From Antedon mediterranea (Eukaryota; Echinodermata; Crinoidea; Comatulida; Antedonidae), in contig NC_092672.1 in the NCBI RefSeq assembly GCF_964355755.1, forward strand, positions 15,622,501 to 15,686,500: 64,000 bases of DNA, written 5' to 3'. The notes beneath the pieces were generated by a model that saw only the letters and a program-made list of their open reading frames with translations, was not told the origin of the DNA and made no database searches. Shown piece by piece: positions 35,210 to 45,822 of the stretch. Position numbers and translations under genes: made by a program. Every line of letters starts with the position of its first letter. The stretch's first letter is position 1.

Positions 35210-35870
35210 TATACGGAGAAACAGCCCACCGAGGTTGGGATGGAGCTAAGAACATTTAAACAAATAGAATTTTAGGTCTCTGGAAATTGGATTATAGTAT
35301 TTCGAAAAAAGTCTCCAGGACCAGCCCTACCCATTAGGATTGAGCTGCGAAGACATTTTGACAAATAGAACTGAGATACCTGGAAATTGCACTTATATAG
35401 GCCCCTATTGATAAATGAAACTAAATTATTCAGGACCAGCCCGCCATGGATGGTTGGGTGGAGCTAAGAAAATTTTGAAAAATACAGCTGCTAGGTTCCT
35501 GCAAAACATTGAAATAGAAAACAAAATTATAGGTGTACAGGACCAGACCACCATGGTTGGAGTGGAGAGAATATTTTGAAAAATAGAGTTGGTAGGTCCC
35601 GAAAATTGAATTTATTATACTTCGTAAAAAACTAAATATATACCGGCACGTCTCCAGAACAAGCCCTACCATGGTTGGGACCGAGATATTAAACAAAAAT
35701 TGAAAAAAATAGAGCTCTAGGTTCCCAGACAATGCACTGACTGTTATGTACTTCAAAATATGAAACAAAATGCATAAGTATCCATGACCAGCTCTATTAT
35801 TATGGCTGAGCTAAGAAAATTTTGAAAACTACAGCTGCAGGTCTTCAAAAATTACTTTAAAAATATCAGG
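35210..35870. repeat. About 112-bp degenerate tandem repeat, 6 units
   Basis: Units begin with CAGGACCAGCCC-like sequence near 35222, 35318, 35429, 35540, 35657 and 35783. Each unit has CCATGGTTGGG, GGAGCTAAGAAAATTTTGAA and AATAGAGCT-TAGGT words. Spacing is 97-126 bp. The 112-codon minus ORF at 35430-35768 follows the repeat and is not a gene. Confidence 0.8.
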
Positions 35871-36037
35871 CCTAGATGCCTAAAAAGTGACCCTGTTTGC
35901 CTTTTATTTGGAGGGGAATGCGGGGAAATCAGTTTATTTCCCATATGTATATGCATGTGTACCATCTGAAATTTCGATGTACGATGAGAAGTTCATGACA
36001 TACAGGACATTGAAAATGTAAATAACTTAGCCATAAT

Positions 36038-36531
36038 AGGGAGGTTTCGCAACCTTACGAATACGATAACGGATACGTCACACATTTGTGAAACTTTTGA
36101 GCTGATCCCCATTTCATATTCGTAAAGCGTATTCGTGTTGACGAATAACACCAGTCATATTCGTAACTACAAAACGAGTATAGTTTTTGATCTATTTTGC
36201 ACATTTTGCATTTGAATCAGGAATGATTCATGATTATAATATAATTATACTTTTATTACTAATAGTAGTTTACTAAAATGCCAGGTCAATTTTGATAAAT
36301 AGCGTTTCAAGTCCTCACTCGCTTTGATGTTACGCTAGGCCTAGGCAGCCAAGCAGCAACAAGCAACACGTACCTGCGCTTCGCTCAAATTTACCGCAGT
36401 CATATTTTGGACGGTACCCTCAATATTTCATTGCCATGCGAAACAGATTTTTACTGGCTTACAAAAAACGAATACGTGTGCGTGACGTATCAGTTTTCGT
36501 TATCGTATTCGTAAGATTGCGAAACCTATCT
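36038..36531 (+). mobile_element. TIR element, family A copy 2 (MITE-like, 494 bp)
   Basis: Starts AGGGAGGTTTCGCAACCTTA and ends TAAGATTGCGAAACCTATCT. The interior is about 90% like 10616-11110. The right end here keeps an extra GTATTC that copy 1 has lost. AAT flanks both sides. Confidence 0.8.
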
Positions 36532-37094
36532 AATAAGATGTTTGCTAAACAAAAATGACATTTTTTGTTTAGTAATGTAGACCTACAGTTCTTACAGATC
36601 AGCCCATGGGTGTTATAGTCTCGCGCATTTACAATTTTCGCACCCCAAGACCGCAACCAGCCACCAGCCTATGCCTCTGCAATTATAACGATATACCTTT
36701 TGGCCCGTGGTCAGGTTTTAAATTCGCGTATATTTTCTATGATAGGCATATTGAACTTTAAAATTAAAATGGCCTCAAATTATGCTATAACGTGTTGCTT
36801 CCAAGGGCTTCGCCACTTGGACCCCTACCCGCCAATCACACATGTGACATTGTATTGTTGTACTGTATTGATATGTCACATGCAACAATGAATAATGTTT
36901 TGATAAGAAAGTCGGGCGGTGTCCACCCACGAGGTGAAAAAGAACTTTAATATTTTTTTACATGCAAATGTCTGTGAAACACTTGATTTAGTGGAGAAGT
37001 CTACTTTATTAACAAAATTATCGTAGGCCTAGGTGGCTAGGCTATAACACACTGAAAAGGTGTCCGACATTACCCATTGTTTATTACGAGTGTT
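36532..37094. other. No gene seen
   Basis: Non-coding; short frames at 36459-36891 have no domain features. Confidence 0.4.
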
Positions 37095-37230
37095 GACAAA
37101 GTGCGAGGCAGCGAGGTATGCGAGGCACGCCAAATATTTGTGCGAGGCATCATTTTATCATTTCCAAAAGTGCGAGGTATGCGACGCATATAGTTTACAA
37201 TTTCAAAAAGGTACGAGGCATATCTTAACG
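37095..37230. repeat. Degenerate GTGCGAGGCAT repeat
   Basis: GTGCGAGGC(A) or close variants recur at about 37099, 37122, 37141, 37170 and 37212, separated by AT-rich spacers. No gene. Confidence 0.5.
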
Positions 37231-37734
37231 TGCTATTATAATGGTAATACAAAAAATTCATAATAAGGAGCAGTTTACTAGCCCATTCATGAAGTCATGA
37301 ACAACATTATAACAACATGAAATTGATGTATTGTCGCTGGTCAAATTTTTTTTAGGTAAAAACTTGAAACACATAAAAATTTGTGAAGTTTCAGGCCATA
37401 ATTGTTTGACTAGAATGGTTTTTCTATTCTCAGTAAACATATCTATTATTTTTATTCATACACATTATATCCGCGGCATATTATATTTCCTTCAACACCA
37501 ATTGTACAGTAATATATACAGAACCTGATTTTCTTTGTAGTGACTCTTACGGATGTGAAAATTTTATATTCAGTATTCAACACAATTTACAAAATCCATT
37601 TACTGTTTTTCATGTTTGAATTCAATGCACATTTTAACATGTTGAATATGCCATGTTCTATCAACAAGACAGAATTAATCAATGAAAACATTTCAAATAT
37701 TGAGCTGTGTTATAACCGCTATTGCGAAAATGCC

Positions 37735-39215
37735 AGCTAATGTCGAAACAACCGTTAATGTAGAACAATCCACTGCTAATGTCGTTAAACCTCCAGCTAA
37801 TGTACAAACTCCAACAGCTTATGTACTAGTAAGTAAAAAATCAACACCAGATAATGTAGAACGGTCAACAACTAATGTAGCAACGGAAATTGCCTGACGG
37901 CTAATGTAGTTAATGTATACAGCAAATGTAGAAAATGTTGTACAAGTTACTAACCTATGTCTAAATCATGTGCAAATCAATTAGCAATCAGTCTATCCAC
38001 CTCTCTTCTCATAATTGACCACCTACTTTCATAAGGGACCGCTTCTCATGTAATCGACAACCTTTCTTACGCGAAGGTTGTATGTAATTGATCGAGTCTG
38101 TTTATTACCACGCTATATGAGCCCGTCAAATTTTTTAATTAATATAGATCGTCAGAAAGTGTATGAATCACATTACACATGATTTATTATGAAAATAAGA
38201 GAAAAAAGGTTTATTACATCATTATTAATTGCATATTAAATTTTAAAATAATAATTTTGACAATCAAACATTTAACTATGACATTTTCTTGGACCGAACA
38301 AACTTAACTTTAACCTTCCTTAAAATTTTCATATATTAACGTTTGAAATATATATACTTTGAGTTGACAGTGCATAATTTTTGTTAATTTTTAAAGATGC
38401 CATCATAGTAAAAAATTATGATTCATTGCGGTATGTAATAAGCTATCTGCGCCAAAGTGGTTACTGCATATTATACAATACTATAGAATACACGGAGGAA
38501 TCTTCCTTCAACTTTTATTCAGATGTATATCCGACTCGGTGGTCTGTGATCCCGTCTATAGCACAGATGAAATCTCACCTTGGGAAACAAAACAAAATAC
38601 GATTTGTTCTTTATATCTGTGTTGTTTGTTCAATTTTATTTCTTAGTGTATAAATTACATTTATAGTGTATAAATTATACGCATGATTTATAATCAAATC
38701 TAGTGACAAAATAATGTCCTAATTATTATGTAAGGGTGGTTTATGACAAAGACGGGGAGGGATCTTTGATAGGATTGTTTTATCCATGTATATGGCTTGA
38801 TATGCAGTGATACCGGCTATTGTATTTGCATTATCAAGATCCTATCTTTCATATATTAATATATCTTTTGAAAATCAATTATTGTTATATAAATCAATGC
38901 ATATAACCTATAATTCATTTATAGTGACGAATTAAATCTACTGTTAATAATATTATTAAGAGATGGTGGTCATTTACGAGAGTTTGTTGTTATGAGCGGT
39001 GTTTGATTATGATAAGTGGTCCGCTAAGGTGGTCGCTAACAAGGGTGGTCGCTTACGATGTATGGTCGTTACGGGAGGTGGTCCCTTACGAGATTGCCGC
39101 TTACAAGAGGTGGATATACTGATGGAGATTGTAATTCCATAGCGAGGCAATTTCCGTTTCTAAATTAGTTGGGAGGTTTTACTACATTAGCGGTAGATTG
39201 TTCTACATTAGTGGT
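37735..39215. mobile_element. Foldback-type element with minisatellite inverted arms
   Basis: Left arm 37735-38100: GCTAATGTAGAACAATCCAC-type units, a CATGTGCAA linker, ATCAGTCTATCCACCTCTC, then CACCT-rich units. Right arm 38950-39215 is the reverse: GGTGGTC(GC/CC)TTACGAG units, GGTGGATATACTGATGG, then ACATTAGTGGTTG units. Each arm is outermost ANV-type minisatellite, innermost gated by CAGT(C/A)TATCCACCTCT. Foldback elements are defined by long inverted ends made of short repeats. About 850 bp lies between. No transposase was recognised and no target duplication was resolved. Confidence 0.65.
38397..38653 (+). CDS. Protein-like frame inside the foldback element, function unknown
   Basis: After TTTTTAAAG (a possible splice acceptor) the frame reads DAIIVKNYDSLRYVISYLRQ, later FYSDVYPTRWSVIPSIAQMK, and ends in a hydrophobic FVLYICVVCSILFLSV before TAA. 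Residue mix is protein-like, with a possible C-terminal membrane segment. There is no ATG at the start; the track to the left begins with TTG. It could be a captured exon, a transposase remnant or chance. I do not recognise a family. Confidence 0.25.
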
Positions 39216-39469
39216 TGTAACAAGCTGCACTTTCCCTAAATTCTTCTAAGAGGAAAGCATAGAACAAAATAAGTCTCTGCTTACAGGGAACGGATACTCT
39301 GCTTGGGAATAAAATTAAGACAAAAGATTTTCCTACTAAGATGCCATTTAGTATATATATAGATCCAAAGGCAAATTACTGAAAAAATGACAATGCTGTG
39401 GGTGGATCTCAATAGAGATACAAAAAAAAGCAAAAAGCTAAATCAAAACGATAAAGTAAAACAGCCAGA

Positions 39470-39520
39470 AAAATTAGCAGAGCTTTCGGGCAACACTAGC
39501 CCTTCATCAGTGCAAGTGAA
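39470..39520 (-). ncRNA. Hammerhead-like core, Penelope-element style (tentative)
   Basis: On the minus strand: CACTGATGAAGGGCTAG then TGTTGCCCGAAAGCTCTGC. CTGATGA and GAAA flank a GGGC/GCCC stem with an extra A. Penelope-like elements are known to carry hammerhead motifs in their terminal repeats. Stems I and III are not convincing here, so activity is doubtful. Confidence 0.3.
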
Positions 39521-39554
39521 GGAATTTGGATAACGTTATAGCATAAGAATTGGC

Positions 39555-39626
39555 AAGTGCTGCCTGTATATATAGTATAAGTGCTGCCTGTATATATAGT
39601 ATAAGTTCTGCCTATATATAGTATAT
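39555..39626 (+). repeat. 24-bp tandem repeat, 3 units
   Basis: AAGTGCTGCCTGTATATATA starts at 39555 and 39579, with a variant (AAGTTCTGCC) at 39603. Confidence 0.85.
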
Positions 39627-39759
39627 ATTATAAACAAATCAGGCAAAGAACATTAATTCTAAACCGCCCGGTGATATACTGAAATTTAATTAATCAATTT
39701 GAAACGATAAAGATGAGGAAATCTGTGAGAATGAGAAAAAGTCGCCCCAACCGAGACTC

Positions 39760-39830
39760 GAACTAGTATATATAATATTATATATATTATATATATATAT
39801 TAAACAGTATATATTATATATATATATTAC
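39760..39830. repeat. AT palindromic microsatellite
   Basis: TATATAATATTATATATATT-type sequence with several self-complementary stretches around an AACAG interruption. Confidence 0.8.
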
Positions 39831-40844
39831 ATAGCCTATTTAAATACATGGTCAATTTCGTGCCTAGCTTACTTGATTACATGATTGGTTGAAACTGCAT
39901 CACGTGACTACTGCTGAGAGGGTTGTAAATCATATATTTCCTTGAGTACGATGATATTGACGGAGTAATTTCATGATACTGTACTACGTTTTACACGCCG
40001 CGCCACACAACTTGCTTGAAGAAATAAATCAACTATTTAAACTATGCATACATAGTGCCCTTATTTGTTATTCGCCCTCTATAGACGTGACGAAATACAG
40101 TTTGTGATTGGTCAATACTCACGGTAGTAACCTGGTACGCGCGGCGGGTTGAACATCCGGTGATTCGGCTCGAAGAAGACAAATATTATTTATTCGGCCT
40201 ACCTGATAATAATATTATTATTCAATGTAGGCTTATTGATGGAAATTCTTCTGTTAATTAAAACGACCTAGGCCTAAGTGAATATTAATATTATATATAA
40301 CTAGCAGTAACCCATGCTCCGCACAGTCTTTTTCTGCCTTAATATGTTGTTATATACTTTAAATGGGCAAGTGTAATAACAGCGCACTTTGATAAAAGTA
40401 CATTGACAAATTATTAAAATAAAAACAAATTGTATCACGAATAAAATTCGGAACTACTGTATTTCAATATATGTAGGCTAAAAATTAGGGCAATAGTACA
40501 GTGGATATGGAACTTTAGACTTTACTTTCGACTGGAAAATAAAAGACGCTAAAGAAAAGTTGTGTTGTGTAAATTAGATGCGTGCAAATACATAACGAAA
40601 GTATAAAAATGCCAAACTATATTATTTTGTGTGTTTTTCGTGGTGTATTAATTATTTGATACGTATAGATAAAAAAAAGTGGAGAAAAATCGAATGCAAA
40701 CACATTGCTGCGGTAACACGAATTAAGTTTATTCATTTTATATTTGATTTTTATTTCAATGGTTTTAAAATGTTGCAATTTTTTTGTATGGGAGATTTGT
40801 TACACATGCATATCAAAGCCGATAAATTTAAGAGTGCCGAATCA
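39831..40844. other. No gene seen
   Basis: Non-coding. An ACTAGCAGTAACCCATGCTCC word at about 40302 resembles the CTAGC-ACCC-TGC ends of some short transposons, but no partner was found. Confidence 0.4.
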
Positions 40845-40925
40845 TCTCAGGGCCAAATAATCCCGGGTCGAATAGTCCCAGGGCCAAATTGTCCCGGGCT
40901 GAATCGTCTCGGGCCGAATCGTCCC
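40845..40925 (+). repeat. About 15-16-bp minisatellite (GGGCC-AAT-GTCCC)
   Basis: Five to six units of the form GGGCCGAATCGTCCC with variants (GGGCCAAATAATCCC, GGGTCGAATAGTCCC). It ends at the border with the outer LINE fragment. Confidence 0.75.
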
Positions 40926-40927
40926 AC

Positions 40928-41455
40928 TACCCAGTGATAACATTAATAAAACAATAAGTTGTCATAACATCTGCCTTTGGATAAAAAAAAATAAATTAAG
41001 TATAAATATTGAGAAAACTAAAATTATGCTTCTGGGTACAAATCACCGATTATCAGACTATGATTTCAAGATTAATGTAAATAATTATGAATTAGATAGA
41101 GTTAATACATTTAAACGTCTTGGTGTAGTTATTGATGACCAGTTAACTTGGCATGACCATGTGAACTCTGTATCAAATAAGGTATTTGCAACTCTTTCCA
41201 TCCTTAAATGTGTAAAACCTTTTATTAATCAGTCAACTTTAAATCAACTTTATCTTTCTCTTGTTCAACCGCATTTTGAATATTGGAGTACGGTATAGTC
41301 TAAACGTTTTGATAATGATCTTGACAAACTTACTAAACTTAAAAAACGTGGAGCAAGATTAATATTAAATGCACATTTCCTCACACCTTCTAAAGATATG
41401 TTCACACCACTTGGTTGGTTAAACCTTTGTGATGTATTTGATCTCAAACGATCGT
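40928..41455 (+). pseudogene. Outer LINE, RT C-terminal part, 5' half of a split copy
   Basis: The frame gives WIKKNKLSINIEKTKIMLLG, then VNTFKRLGVVIDDQLTWHDH (after the palm), FINQSTLNQLYLSLVQPHFE and, past a TAG at 41296, DNDLDKLTKLKKRGARLILN and FLTPSKDMFTPLGWLNLCDV. These are the post-YxDD and thumb/C-terminal segments of a CR1-type ORF2. The protein breaks off near FDLKR and resumes at 47166 (KCLNEDVPEYLKSYFKF), after the inner LINE. Only the 3' part of the element is present, as is common for 5'-truncated LINE copies. Confidence 0.85.
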
Positions 41456-41484
41456 CTAAACCACATCACAGAAGACTTCAGAAA

Positions 41485-42012
41485 GGTAAAATTGTAGTTA
41501 TCGGAGACTCTATCCCTAAGCATTTAGATGGGAAGCGGATGTCTCGTCGCATGGAGGTTGTAAACGCCTGTATTCCTGGCGGCAATGTCGAAACATGGCT
41601 CAAATTGGTACCTGACATGATTTCAGAAATTCAACCAACCTGTGTAATTTTACATATTGGTATCAACAACAGGAATTCCTGCTCTGCATATGATTGTGTG
41701 CATCTAATTGATAATCTTTGTTCACTCATCTACACACTGAACAATTCAATAACCATAGCTACAGTATCTCATCACTCACTCATGTTCAACCTAAGACCAT
41801 CAGCAACTCCAATGAAAACCAGCAATGGATACATGAAGTCAACTGCATGTTGCAGTATCTATGCCAACAGTATCACATAAGCTTTATCGATAACAGTAAT
41901 ATCATCGAGAAACATCTAGCTAGAGATGGACTTCATTTGAATGGACATGGAATTAAGCGTCTAGCAATGAACTACATAAATTTTTTAAGGGAATGTTTAT
42001 ACAAGATAACTT
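41485..42012 (+). pseudogene. Inner LINE ORF1: SGNH/GDSL esterase-like domain, one frameshift
   Basis: KGKIVVIGDSIPKHLDGKRM has the GDS catalytic-Ser block (41486 on). VNACIPGGNVETWLKLV carries the Gly block and CVILHIGINN the Asn block. After a frameshift near 41750-41850, ISFIDNSNIIEKHLARDGLH and LNGHGIKRLAMNYINFL give the DGLHLN block with the catalytic Asp-His pair. So all four SGNH blocks are visible across two frames. In CR1 elements this ORF1 esterase is proposed to act on membranes or particles; its exact role is unsettled. Confidence 0.8.
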
Positions 42013-42256
42013 AAGGACAGACAAGATAAAAATTGGAAAATGTGGACACTGTTTTAAACATATAAGAACTAACGAACAATATATAACGTGTGACTCGTGT
42101 ACTTTAGAATTTCATCACACTTGTGTCAACTACAATGGTGATAAACATAACCCCACATGGTTTTTTAAAAATGCTACTACTAATTTACCATTTTTTAATG
42201 AATCAATTAAATTTGACTTTTTCTTAATTAAAGGTTTTAAAGATCACCCATCTTAA
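41993..42256 (+). pseudogene. PHD-finger-like segment upstream of the inner LINE endonuclease
   Basis: The frame has KCGHCFKHIRTNEQYITCDS followed by CTLEFHHTCVNYNGDKHNPT and W. The spacing Cys-x2-Cys ... Cys-x2-Cys-x4-His-x2-Cys fits a PHD-type zinc finger, here without the last Cys pair clearly visible. PHD-like fingers occur at the ORF1/ORF2 junction of several invertebrate CR1 elements. It overlaps the end of the SGNH frame by 20 bp and precedes the endonuclease, which starts in another frame near 42235. Confidence 0.65.
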
Positions 42257-43466
42257 CGTTCAAAGTCTACGTAATAAAGTAGACCAAATTTCTGTTCTAC
42301 TACATGAACATAACATTGATATTCTCTGTCTTACAGAGACCTGGTTAAATAAGGATATTTCAAATAGCGAACTTTATATTAATGGGTTTACTATTTGTAG
42401 AGATGACAGAAAGCATAAGGAGGGTGGTGATATCCTATGTTATGTTAATGATAAGATAGCACATAAACAAATGTCTTTGGATTGAATTTCACTTACCTCA
42501 TAATAAACCATTTGTTATTGGGACCGTTTATAGGCCCCCCAGTGCTAAGGCTGAGTACCTTGAAAACCTTGATAATTTATTACAATCTTATTCATCCTCA
42601 TATAATGATATGATAATTATGGGTGATTTAAACCTTGATTTCAAGAAAAAATGTAACCAGTCAAAAATTAAAAAACTTTCTAACCATAGTGGTCTATCAC
42701 AACTAATAGATCAACCAACAAGAATCACTGACTCCTCAACTCAAACAATTTTGGATTTAATTTTTGTATCAAATCCAAATAAGTATACAAATTATGGTAC
42801 TAGGAGTATTGGAATAAGTGACCATTCACTAATTTATACTGTTCGGAAAAACCAAAAAATGAAATCTGAACCAAAAACTATAAATATTAGATCTTTTAGG
42901 AAATTCAATGAACATAAATTTACTGAAACAATAAGAAATTTAAATTGGAACTTAGTGTTTCAATCAACTAATACGGATGAAGCTTTAAAAATTTGGACAA
43001 ACCTCTTTAAAGAAGCGTGTGACATCCATGCTCCATTCAAAATTAAGCGTATTAAATGGATCACTCTAGAATATCTTAGATTAAGCAGGGAGTTAAGTAA
43101 AGACCGAGACTACTTCTTTTCTAAAGCTCATAAAACAAATGACCCTGCTGATTGGGCAAAAGCTAAACAATTCAGAAATAAAGCTAACAACATGAATCGT
43201 CACCTTCAAAAGAAATGTTGTTCTACTGCAATTAATGAAAATGTTAAAAACCCCAAAATGATTTGGAAAACTATTAAAAGTATTATACATGATGATAAAA
43301 AACAATCAATTAACTCCCTTATAACTGAGAATGAAGTTGTCTCTGATGACATTAAAATAGCTAACAAATTTAACTGTTATTTTTCTTCTATTGGAGAGTC
43401 TTTAGCATGTAAAATTGTCAGTGATTCTAACAATACTAATGAAACTTCTTTTAACAGTAAATTTTC
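42235..43466 (+). pseudogene. Inner LINE ORF2, endonuclease and linker (first part)
   Basis: LNVQSLRNKVDQISVLLHEH and CLTETWLNK give the Asn and Glu endonuclease blocks (42255-42360). A TGA/frameshift at about 42482 follows. The next frame has VIGTVYRPPSAKAEYLENL, MGDLNLDF and GISDHSLIY (Asp-His pair). A basic linker (RELSKDRDYFFSKAHKT, MIWKTIKSIIHDD) and NKFNCYFSSIGESLA lead to the RT. The frame ends where the foldback element starts. The visible catalytic residues are conserved, but the frame breaks make it inactive. Confidence 0.85.
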
Positions 43467-44542
43467 GGGTGTCACGAAACCTAAGACCACGAAAGCTAAG
43501 ACCCCCTAAGACCTAAGATCACGAAAGCCAAGACCCAAGACATAAGATTACAAATTCTAAGATAAACTACAGCTTAAAAACAATACTTGTTTATCCATAC
43601 ATAATTTTAAACACAGTAGGTTTCATTTATTACCATAAATATAATTTAATACTACCGCAAAACATAGATAAACTCACATTATTTTCGCCCGTTGAGTAAA
43701 TGTATATTTTTTCTTTACAACAAACAAACTTGACAGGTTGTTTGTTGGTATATATTTACTCCAATGTGTTGGTTCAGAGGATGTTTTTCTTACGCACCTG
43801 CCTTTCTTGTATTTTGACTCCAAATTTGTTGACTAACTTTATCCTGAATACCACACTTTAAAATTAGGACTTATAAGTACTTTCAGAAGGAGAAACACAT
43901 AATAACAAATAAATAAATCCTTTAAATTGATGATTTTACAGACGTGTTTCTTTGTATACTGTAATGTAACTCCTCGAGCTCCCCATGCTCAATGTTTTTG
44001 TTTCTATGGAGCGCCAAAAGAGCAACAATAATAGTACAAGTATAAAAACAGAACGAAAACGAAACAAAAAAATTTATCATGATTTTTAAGTTAAAATTTA
44101 TTTGCCAGTATTTATTTCTTCGTACTTGCATGATTATACTATTATCATTACAATTTTAATTTTACATTGTTCCATCCACACTGTAGATGGACTCCACAGA
44201 GTTTTCAGCCCTCTATATAATTTTTGCTCTTTTGACGTTCCATAGAAACAAAAACGTTGAACATGGGGTAGGCCTACTAGTGTACTGTAGGCTAGTCATT
44301 TTGTGTGTGAGAAAAACGTCTGTAAAATCATCAATTTAAAAATGTATTTGTTACTTTTTATGTGATTCTTTTTCATGAAAGTGCCAATTCTAAGGTGTGG
44401 TATTCAGAATAAATGTTGGGAGTTAAAATACAAGGCAGATGCGAAAGATAAATATTTGTAATCTTAGGTCTTGGATCTTAGCTTTCGTGATCTTAGGTCT
44501 TAGGGGGTCTTAGCTTTCGTGGTCTTAGGTTTCGTGACACCC
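43467..44542. mobile_element. Foldback element inside the inner LINE, 10-bp target duplication
   Basis: Ends are GGGTGTCACGAAACCTAAG and its reverse complement. GTAAATTTTC flanks both sides (43457-43466 and 44543-44552), a 10-bp target duplication. Outer arms hold CACGAAAGC(T/C)AAGACC sub-repeats (~90 bp). Inner parts also mirror: CTGAATACCACAC, AATTGATGATTTTACAGACG and GTTTCTATGGA words recur inverted. The left arm has about 220 bp extra. A 9-11 bp duplication and long TIRs recall Mutator-like elements. No transposase. Confidence 0.9.
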
Positions 44543-44552
44543 GTAAATTTTC

Positions 44553-45822
44553 TTTTGATTTGATTGCACCAGAAGTAGTTTTTGATAAAACAACAAAGCT
44601 TCTGGTATTGATAATCTTGATTTAAAGTTACTTAAACTTGCCTCTCCTATTATCTGCCACTCACTTACTCACATTATAAATTTATCATTAACCGCAGCTA
44701 CATTTCCATCAGCCTGGAAAGTTGCTAAAGTTACCCCAATTTTTTTAAAGATGGGGAAAGATCTAATACAGAAAACTATAGACCAATTTCTGTCCTACCT
44801 ATATTATCAAAAATCATTGAACGATTTGTTTACAATCAACTTTATGAATATCTAACATATAACAATATTATAACTCAATGCCAATCAGGATTTAGAAATT
44901 TTCACTCTACTAATATTGCACTTATTGATGTTTCTGAATACGTGCTTAATAATCTTAACAATGGCAAAGTCACTGCTGCCATTTTTCTTGATTTAAAAAA
45001 GGCTTTCGACACAGTTGACCATAAACTTCTATTAATTAAACTTGAACAACATGGGATCAGAGGTACTACACTGAACTGGTTCTCAACATACCTTTCTGGA
45101 AGGTCACAGATTGTTAAAATGAACTCAAAATTATCTGAATCTAAAGATGTTACTATTGGTGTGCCTCAAGGATCCATCCTTGGGCCACTTCTATTTATTA
45201 TTTATGTAAATTCCTTACCAGAAATTATAACTCCTAATTCAAAATGTGCAATGTTTGCTGATGAAACTAATGTCCTTTGTTCTGCCTCTGATCCTATCGA
45301 ATTACAATCTATTATTAATAAAAATGTTGCTAATATATCAAAATGGTTTAAAACAAACAAACTAACAATTAACGTTAAGAAAACCAAATTCATGCTATTT
45401 AGTTCCAAACATAATTTTCCAAACTTTTGTAATATTTCTTGTTTAATTAATGATAACATTGTAGATAGGGTCGATAGTTTTAACTATTTAGGAATCACGT
45501 TTGATACATTTTTTAAGTGGGGAAAACATATTGAGAATATTTGCTCAAAGATTTCCCAACGTATTGGTGTTATACGTAGATTAAGTTTCATTCCAAATTT
45601 TTCTCTTAAGCTCTTAGCAAATGCCTTAGTTTTATCATTTTTTGATTATTGTAGTCCCGTTTGGTCCAACTGTTCATCGGCGCACCTTAATTCACTCCAA
45701 ATATTGTTAAATAGACTTGCCAGAATTATCTTATATGCTGATATTAGAACACCTGTTGATTATCTCATGACATCACTTATTTGGAAACATATAAATCAAC
45801 GATGGGACCATAATATTCTTAT
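44553..45822 (+). pseudogene. Inner LINE ORF2, reverse transcriptase part
   Basis: Frames give LKLLKLASPIICHSLTHIIN and ENYRPISVLPILSKIIERFV (44610-44840). The 312-codon frame from 44942 follows with FLDLKKAFDTVDHKLL (catalytic Asp), GVPQGSILGPLLFIIYVN, the YxDD position, then KLTINVKKTKFMLF, SFNYLGITFDTFFKWGKHI and LSFFDYCSPVWSNCS. The YxDD block reads FADE: GAA at 45263-45265 replaces the second Asp codon. At least one frameshift lies near 44580 and one near 44745. The reading is cut by the TIR element after DHNIL. Inactive as it stands. Confidence 0.9.

Noticed and set aside
35430-35768. 112-codon minus-strand ORF
   Set aside because: It lies wholly in the ~112-bp tandem repeat and its residue pattern follows the repeat.
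37682-37897. 71-codon ORF with ANV-type repeats (VNVEQSTANVVKPPANVQ)
   Set aside because: The same repeat occurs inverted and out of frame at 39150-39215 and 26395-26530 as part of foldback arms, so it is minisatellite, not a protein.
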